Below are positions 7,622 to 12,798 of a stretch of 12,798 nucleotides of DNA, piece after piece. Positions within the stretch are counted from its first letter, which is position 1. Every line of letters starts with the position of its first letter. The notes below the pieces were generated by a model. That model was given only the letters and a program-made list of their open reading frames with translations, was not told the origin of the DNA and ran no database searches. The stretch is from JAGMES01 sp023128035 (GTDB lineage: Bacteria; Bacillota; Halanaerobiia; DY22613). The stretch spans positions 1 to 12,798 of the forward strand of contig DAOVRZ010000133.1 of NCBI GenBank assembly GCA_030627905.1, read 5' to 3'. The position numbers were made by a program, and so were the translations under genes.

Positions 7622-10600
7622 ATGGATAATAGGAGTAATGAAAAAAATAAATTATTGTTTGGCGGTAAATTTGATATTCAGAAAAATTATTGGTTAGACA
7701 AACTAGAATGCGTAGGGTATTCTTGTTTTCCCTATGATTATAAAAAAAGTGAAGAAGACCTGAAAAAAGAGGTTATAAAATTTTCTTTACCTAATTTTGT
7801 TTCTCAAAAAATATTTGTTTTAAGTAATAATTCAGATTTTGCTATATTCACAATACTATTATCAATATTTAAATGTTTAATTTATAAATATGTTAGAGAA
7901 GAAGATGTGCTCGTTGGAACTACTATTTTTACTAAAGAGAGTGATGATACTTTTTTAAATAAAATATTAGCATTTAGAGATATTATTAATCCAGAACAGA
8001 CATGTAAAGAATTACTTATAGAAGTAAGGAAAACGGTTTTAGAAGCAAATAAAAATCAAAACTATCCTTTAGATGAGATATTTTGCGATCTTGATATACC
8101 ATTATTTAAAGTGGGATTTATTTTGGAAAATATTCAGAGTAAAGCGCACTTTGAAAATTATGATCTAGATATAACATTATCGTTTATTCATAATGGAAAA
8201 TCATTGGAAGGTAAGTTTAAATATAATCCAGGTTTATATAAAAAGAGTACAATTGAAAAAATTTCATCACTTTATATTAAAGTGGGAACTTTATTTACAG
8301 AAAATATAAATACCCGAATTGAAGATATAGAGTTACTTACTACAGAGGAGAAAAATCAATTATTATACGAATTTAATGGGTCAAAGTTGAACTATGCCAC
8401 AGAAAAAACGTTTCATCAATTGTTTGAAGAACAGGTCGAGCGAAGTTCAGGACAAACGTCACTTATTTTCGAAGATCAAAAGTTAACTTACAAGGAATTA
8501 AATAATCGTGCAAATCAACTGGCTAAAATTTTAAGAGCAAAAGGTGTTAAACAGGATCAAATAGTAGGGCTTTTGGTTCATCGTTCTCTTGAAATGTTTA
8601 TTGGGATATTGGGGATTTTGAAAGCTGGTGGAGCTTATTTGCCACTTGATCCTGATTATCCAACAGATCGGATAAAATATATGTTAGAGGATAGTAATGC
8701 TAGCTGGTTACTTGTCGATAAAGGTAATGTTGATTTAGGGGAATTTAGCGGAGAGTGTATAGATATAACTGATGAAAAATTATATATAGGCGATTCATCT
8801 AACCTTGTTAATGTAAATCAAGCAAAAGATTTAGCTTATGTAATCTATACATCTGGTTCTACCGGAAAACCCAAAGGGGTAATGATAGAACATCAATCTC
8901 TGCATAATTTTATTGTTGCAGTAAGTGATCAGATCGAATTTACACCTGGAAAAACAATTTTATCTTTGACCACTTTTTCATTTGATTTGTTTGTCTCAGA
9001 GACATTATTGCCTCTTGCAAGAGGAATGAAGCTTGTAATTGCCAATGAACAGGAGCAGATGACTTCTGAATTATTTAATAATGCATTGCTAAGAAATGAT
9101 GTAGATATGCTACATTTAACTCCTTCCAGGGCGCAATTATTTATAAGTGATGAAAGCAATTTGGAAGGCATTAAAAACTTAAAAGAAATTTTGATCGGTG
9201 GAGAGGCATTTCCTGAAACATTACTAGAAAAATTAACTAGCCTGACCAATGCGAAAATTTACAATATGTATGGACCGACGGAGGCTACAGTTTGGTCACT
9301 GATTAAGGATTTGACTCATGAAAAAGATATTACTATAGGGAAACCTATTGCAAATACAGATGTGTATATATTTGATGAAAATTTAAATTTAGTTCCAATC
9401 AACGTGCCTGGGGATTTATATATTGCAGGAGATGGATTGGCGAGAGGCTATTTGAATAATCAAAAGTTAACAGAAGAGCGATTCGTGGTTGCCCCGTTTG
9501 GTGGAAACAAAAAGATGTATAAGACAGGCGATACTGCTAGATGGCTTCCTAATGAAGATATCGATTTTTTGGGTAGGAGTGATTATCAAGTAAAAATTAG
9601 AGGATATAGGGTTGAATTAGGAGAGATAGAAAAACAAATTGTATCTTATCCTAATGTAAAAGATGCTGTGGTTGTAGATAAAGAAGATGAAACTAATTTT
9701 AAAGTTCTTGTAGCATATATAGTTATTGATGAGGAATTATCAGTTGTAGATATAAGAACACATCTTACAAAAATTTTGCCTGATTATATGATACCATCAT
9801 ACTTTATTAAATTAGATCACCTACCACTAACCCCAAACGGAAAACTAGATAGAAAAGGATTACCTAAATTAGATAAAAATATTTCGAGTGGGCGAGAATA
9901 TATTGCACCTACCAATGAAAAAGAGAAGAAATTAGTTAATATTTTTTCGGAAACTCTTGAGATTAAAAAGATAGGTATTAAAGATAATTTCTTTGAATCA
10001 GGCGGACATTCTTTAAAGGCAACGACACTTATATCAAAAATTTATAAAGAATTTAGTATAAACCTACCATTACGCCAACTGTTTGAATCACCAACAGTTG
10101 AAGGTTTAGCAAAATATATAGATGAAGCAGATGAATCAGTTTATCAAAAAATTGAACTTGTAGACGAAAGAGAATATTATGAATTATCTTCTGCACAAAA
10201 ACGATTATTCGCCTTAAATCAGATAAGTCCTGATAGTACAAATTATAATATTCTTGGTTTTATGTACATCGAAGGTAATCTAAATATTGAAAGATTAGAA
10301 AGAACTTTTAACGAATTAATTAAGAGATATGATTCTTTTAGAACATCTTTTGAAGTAGTTGAAGGTGAGGTAGTTCAGAAGATTCATCAGGATGTAGATT
10401 TTAAAATAATAACTTTACATTCTAATGAAGATAATTTAGAAAAATTAGCTCAAGAATTTGTCCAACCTTTTGATTTGAGAAAAGCACCACTTTTAAGAGT
10501 TGGTTTAGTAAATTTACCAGATAAATATTTACTAATGTTCGATTTGCATCACATCATTGCAGATGGTGCATCATTAGGTATTTTGACTAATGAGTTTATA

Positions 10601-12798
10601 AGTTTATATCAAGGTGATCAATTACCAGATATTAAGATTCAGTATAAAGATTTTGCAGTATGGCAAAATGATCTATTCCAGTCTGAGAATATAAAAAAAC
10701 AAGAAGAGTACTGGTTAGAAGTCTTTAAAGGTGAAATTCCTGTACTTAATCTGACGACAGATTATCCACGACCAAACGAGATGAACTTTGAGGGTGCAAG
10801 ACTTAACTTTGAATTATCAAAAGATCTCAGTGAAGAGTTGAATAAGTTAGCAGTTCAAAATGGAGCAACAATGTACATGACACTCTTAGCTTTGTATAAC
10901 ATTCTTTTATCTAAATATACTGCACAGGAAGATATCTTAATCGGTTCACCAATTGCAGGGAGAACACATATTGATTTAGATAATATAATTGGAATGTTTG
11001 TCAATACACTTGTTATGAGAAACAGACCAATAGGTGATAAAACATTTATTGAATTTTTAGGGGATGTCAAGGAAAATACTTTGCTTGCCTTTGAAAATCA
11101 GGATTATCCTTTTGAGATGTTAGTAGATAAGCTGAATCTTAGATCAAAAAATAGAAATCCATTATTTGATACTATGTTTGTACTGCAAAATGCTGCAAAA
11201 GAGGTTGAGATAGATCAATTAAAATTTACTCCATATACCTTTGAAAATAAAGTAGCTCGTTTTGATCTAACTCTAGCTTGTGCTGAGACTAAAAATGGAA
11301 TTGTCATGAATATAGAATATCGGACACAACTTTTCCAGAGAGAGACGATTGCAAAGTTTAAAGATCATTTTATCAATCTTATCAAACAAATTGTATATCA
11401 ATCTGATCAAAAAATACGAGATATTGAAATTATTAGCCAAAGCGAAAAAGAGCAGATATTAAATAGTTTTAATGCAAGAAAATTAGATTACCCTAAAGAT
11501 AAATATATCTATCATTTATTTGAAGAACAAGTTGAGAGAACACCTGATAATATTGCTTTAATATATAAAGATGATCAATTGACTTATGAGGAGTTAAATA
11601 ATAGATCAAATCAATTAGCTAGATTATTGCGTGAAAAAGGTATTGGACCAGATCAGATTGTAGGAATTATGCTAGATAGATCATTTGAGATGATTATCGG
11701 AATCATGGGTATCTTAAAAGCGGGAGGAGCATATTTACCAATTGATCCAGTTTATCCAGAAGATAGAATAGCTCATATGTTAAATGATAGTCAGGCTAAA
11801 GTATTGTTAACCCAGAATCATTTGATTGATGGTGCAAATAGGTTAGATTACGCTGGTGAGATTATTGATTTAAATGATGAAGATAACTATATAGGTGATG
11901 GTAGTAATCTAAAAAATATTACTAGACCAGAAGATTTAGCATATATCATCTACACATCAGGTTCTACTGGAAAACCAAAAGGGGTTATGATTGAACACAA
12001 GTCGATTATAAATAGACTGAGCTGGATGCAAAGCAAGTATGCAATTGGTGATGAAGATACTATTTTACAAAAGACACCATTTACTTTTGATGTATCAGTT
12101 TGGGAATTTTTCTGGTGGTTTTTTAATGGATCTAGAATAGCTATACTGGTTCCAGGTGGTGAAAAAGAACCAGAGACTATTGTTAATGCTATCTTAAAAT
12201 ACAATGTTACAACTATGCATTTTGTTCCATCAATGTTAAATGCGTTTTTAGAATATGTAGAAACTAAAGATGTTGTAGACAAGCTTCAAAGTCTGAGTCA
12301 GGTTTTTGCAAGTGGTGAAGCTTTGACAAGACAACAGGTTATTAAGTTTAATAAATATCTTAATCAGACCAATAAGACTACTTTGCATAATCTTTATGGT
12401 CCAACAGAGGCGACAGTTGATGTTACTTATTATGATTGCCCTATTAAAGAAATGATTGATACTGTACCGATAGGAAAACCGATTGATAATATTAGTATAT
12501 ATATTGTAGATAATTATAATAATCCTGTAGCAGTAGGTGTACCAGGTGAGTTGTGTATTGCAGGTGTTGGTGTAGCAAGAGGATACTTAAATCGTCCTGA
12601 ACTTACTGAGGAGAAGTTTGTCCAGAATCCTTTTGAGTCTGGTAAGAGAATGTATAGAACAGGAGACCTTGCAAGATGGTTAGCAGATGGTAATATTGAA
12701 TATTTAGGACGGATAGATAATCAGGTAAAAATCAGAGGATTTAGAATTGAGTTAGGCGAGATAGAGAATCAATTACTTAAAGATGAAAGAATCAAAGA
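7622..12798 (+). CDS. Non-ribosomal peptide synthetase, half-C-A(Gly-like?)-PCP-C-A(Ser)..., 3'-truncated by the window
   Basis: The second NRPS of the operon. It is open from ATG 7622 to the window end, with 1725 complete codons and no stop in frame. The domains, numbered from its Met, are a partial C (about 10-240), A (263-748), PCP (760-833, Ser797), C (852-1271) and A (1295 onward, cut before its NGK lysine motif). The full C domain has HHIIADG (976-982). I checked the frame at several points along its length and saw no frameshift. The start is supported by the GGAGGG ribosome-binding site. The protein probably receives its chain from the terminal C domain of protein 1, loads one uncertain residue and then Ser, and continues outside the window. 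The alternative is that it starts its own chain, since a half-C-A-PCP is also an architecture seen at initiation modules. The preceding free C domain argues against that. Confidence 0.96.
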   Translation, partial: MDNRSNEKNKLLFGGKFDIQKNYWLDKLECVGYSCFPYDYKKSEEDLKKEVIKFSLPNFVSQKIFVLSNNSDFAIFTILLSIFKCLIYKYVREEDVLVGTTIFTKESDDTFLNKILAFRDIINPEQTCKELLIEVRKTVLEANKNQNYPLDEIFCDLDIPLFKVGFILENIQSKAHFENYDLDITLSFIHNGKSLEGKFKYNPGLYKKSTIEKISSLYIKVGTLFTENINTRIEDIELLTTEEKNQLLYEFNGSKLNYATEKTFHQLFEEQVERSSGQTSLIFEDQKLTYKELNNRANQLAKILRAKGVKQDQIVGLLVHRSLEMFIGILGILKAGGAYLPLDPDYPTDRIKYMLEDSNASWLLVDKGNVDLGEFSGECIDITDEKLYIGDSSNLVNVNQAKDLAYVIYTSGSTGKPKGVMIEHQSLHNFIVAVSDQIEFTPGKTILSLTTFSFDLFVSETLLPLARGMKLVIANEQEQMTSELFNNALLRNDVDMLHLTPSRAQLFISDESNLEGIKNLKEILIGGEAFPETLLEKLTSLTNAKIYNMYGPTEATVWSLIKDLTHEKDITIGKPIANTDVYIFDENLNLVPINVPGDLYIAGDGLARGYLNNQKLTEERFVVAPFGGNKKMYKTGDTARWLPNEDIDFLGRSDYQVKIRGYRVELGEIEKQIVSYPNVKDAVVVDKEDETNFKVLVAYIVIDEELSVVDIRTHLTKILPDYMIPSYFIKLDHLPLTPNGKLDRKGLPKLDKNISSGREYIAPTNEKEKKLVNIFSETLEIKKIGIKDNFFESGGHSLKATTLISKIYKEFSINLPLRQLFESPTVEGLAKYIDEADESVYQKIELVDEREYYELSSAQKRLFALNQISPDSTNYNILGFMYIEGNLNIERLERTFNELIKRYDSFRTSFEVVEGEVVQKIHQDVDFKIITLHSNEDNLEKLAQEFVQPFDLRKAPLLRVGLVNLPDKYLLMFDLHHIIADGASLGILTNEFISLYQGDQLPDIKIQYKDFAVWQNDLFQSENIKKQEEYWLEVFKGEIPVLNLTTDYPRPNEMNFEGARLNFELSKDLSEELNKLAVQNGATMYMTLLALYNILLSKYTAQEDILIGSPIAGRTHIDLDNIIGMFVNTLVMRNRPIGDKTFIEFLGDVKENTLLAFENQDYPFEMLVDKLNLRSKNRNPLFDTMFVLQNAAKEVEIDQLKFTPYTFENKVARFDLTLACAETKNGIVMNIEYRTQLFQRETIAKFKDHFINLIKQIVYQSDQKIRDIEIISQSEKEQILNSFNARKLDYPKDKYIYHLFEEQVERTPDNIALIYKDDQLTYEELNNRSNQLARLLREKGIGPDQIVGIMLDRSFEMIIGIMGILKAGGAYLPIDPVYPEDRIAHMLNDSQAKVLLTQNHLIDGANRLDYAGEIIDLNDEDNYIGDGSNLKNITRPEDLAYIIYTSGSTGKPKGVMIEHKSIINRLSWMQSKYAIGDEDTILQKTPFTFDVSVWEFFWWFFNGSRIAILVPGGEKEPETIVNAILKYNVTTMHFVPSMLNAFLEYVETKDVVDKLQSLSQVFASGEALTRQQVIKFNKYLNQTNKTTLHNLYGPTEATVDVTYYDCPIKEMIDTVPIGKPIDNISIYIVDNYNNPVAVGVPGELCIAGVGVARGYLNRPELTEEKFVQNPFESGKRMYRTGDLARWLADGNIEYLGRIDNQVKIRGFRIELGEIENQLLKDERIK
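7649..8340 (+). other. Partial condensation domain (C-terminal lobe only) at the start of protein 2
   Basis: The first 240 or so residues align with the second half of the C domains in this window. KNYWLDKL matches EEYWLERF, FLNKILAFRD stands for FVNTLVMRN, NQNYPLDEIF for NQDYPFEMLV, and IPLFKVGF for NPLFDTMF. Everything before that, including the HHxxxDG lobe, is absent, so it cannot catalyse condensation. It is much more divergent than the intact C domains are from each other and has five Cys residues, so it is not a recent copy of the neighbouring C domain. In known NRPS structures the C-terminal lobe of C forms the platform on which the A domain sits, so this piece may be kept as a scaffold or docking surface. 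That role is inferred. Confidence 0.8.
8408..9865 (+). other. Adenylation domain A1 of protein 2, Gly-like but unusual pocket
   Basis: A complete A domain with GGAYLPLDPDYP, YTSGSTGKPKG, MYGPTEAT, YKTGDTARW, GRSDYQVKIRGYRVE and NGKLDRKGLP. Pocket residues by manual alignment are D455, L456, S459, H498, L524, G526, M549, V557, W558 and K741, reading DLSHLGMVWK. I do not recognise this exact code. The second half (L-G-M-V-W-K) matches Gly-type codes of the DILQLG(L/M)(I/V)WK group, as does running sequence such as IGGEAFPETLLEKL. The first four positions (L, S, H where Gly codes have I, L, Q) do not match. Gly is the closest guess, but a different residue is quite possible. Confidence 0.85.
9899..10120 (+). 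other. Peptidyl carrier domain of protein 2
   Basis: Carrier domain following the first A domain of protein 2. The motif FFESGGHSLKA contains phosphopantetheine site Ser797 (bases 10010-10012). It has ESGG where the two carriers of protein 1 have ELGG, a minor change next to the motif. This carrier would accept the uncertain residue for condensation with the chain coming from protein 1. Confidence 0.92.
10175..11435 (+). other. Full condensation domain of protein 2 (joins the uncertain residue to Ser)
   Basis: Complete C domain with YYELSSAQKRLFAL at its start, HHIIADG at bases 10547-10567, and the later motifs IIGMFVNTLVMR, NQDYPFEMLV and RNPLFDTMF. It has Glu in the first motif (YYELSS) where the other three have Pro (YYPLSS). 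A 26-base run around bases 10640-10665 is identical to part of the first C domain of protein 1 near bases 502-527, a sign of how closely the modules are related. L-to-L condensation is expected since no epimerisation domain is present. Confidence 0.9.
11504..12798 (+). other. Adenylation domain A2 of protein 2, predicted serine, truncated by the window
   Basis: A-domain motifs from GGAYLPIDPVYP through YTSGSTGKPKG, LYGPTEAT, YRTGDLARW and GRIDNQVKIRGFRIE are present. The window ends before the C-terminal NGK lysine. Pocket residues by manual alignment are D1490, V1491, W1494, H1533, F1562, S1564, L1591, V1599 and D1600, reading DVWHFSLVD plus the unseen Lys. This belongs to the well-known Ser code group (DVWHLSLID-K and its F/V variant), so Ser is predicted with good confidence. 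The following PCP lies outside the window. Confidence 0.87.

Noticed and set aside
5020..12421. Asp-X-Asp-Gly calcium-binding lipopeptide motif
   Set aside because: The predicted run is Phe-Asp-X-Ser with only one Asp, so the motif is not present in the visible modules.

Overview
The window is a slice through a large non-ribosomal peptide synthetase (NRPS) operon. It holds two very long, same-strand genes with 73 bp between them, and both run off the window. The DNA is AT-rich (roughly a third G+C by eye), Arg is mostly AGA and Leu mostly TTA, and the ribosome-binding site is a strong GGAGGG. With Bacillus-type NRPS domain sequences, this points to a low-GC Firmicute (Bacillota). A Clostridia, Halanaerobiales or Bacillales member would fit, but the genus cannot be fixed from this sequence.

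Bases 1-7548 are the 3' part of gene 1. The reading frame is open from base 1, and the first 20 codons match the linkers that join a carrier domain to a condensation domain elsewhere in the window, so at least one more module probably lies upstream. The visible order is C-A-PCP-C-A-PCP-C. The two A-domain pockets read DAWTIAAICK (Phe) and DLTKVGHIGK (Asp). The protein ends with a complete C domain that has no A or PCP behind it, then a short acidic, Phe-containing tail.

Bases 7549-7621 hold a 15-bp hairpin and the ribosome-binding site of gene 2. I see no convincing promoter or intrinsic terminator there, so the two genes are probably co-transcribed.

Bases 7622-12798 are the 5' part of gene 2. 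It starts with a half C domain that keeps only the C-terminal lobe and lacks HHxxxDG. This is followed by A-PCP-C-A, cut by the window end before the second A domain's Lys motif. The first A pocket (DLSHLGMVWK) is unusual and closest to Gly-type codes. The second (DVWHFSLVD-) reads Ser.

If collinear, the line adds ...-Phe-Asp-X(Gly-like?)-Ser-... to a growing chain. No epimerisation, methylation, cyclisation or thioesterase domain is visible, so these residues are predicted to be L, and release occurs outside the window. The most interesting point is the gene 1/gene 2 junction. One elongation module is split across two proteins, with its C domain at the end of protein 1 and its A-PCP on protein 2. 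A relic C-lobe and a distinctive C-terminal tail sit at the break and may form a docking interface. Apart from the 73-bp spacer the window is all coding. I found no RNA genes, mobile elements or CRISPR.
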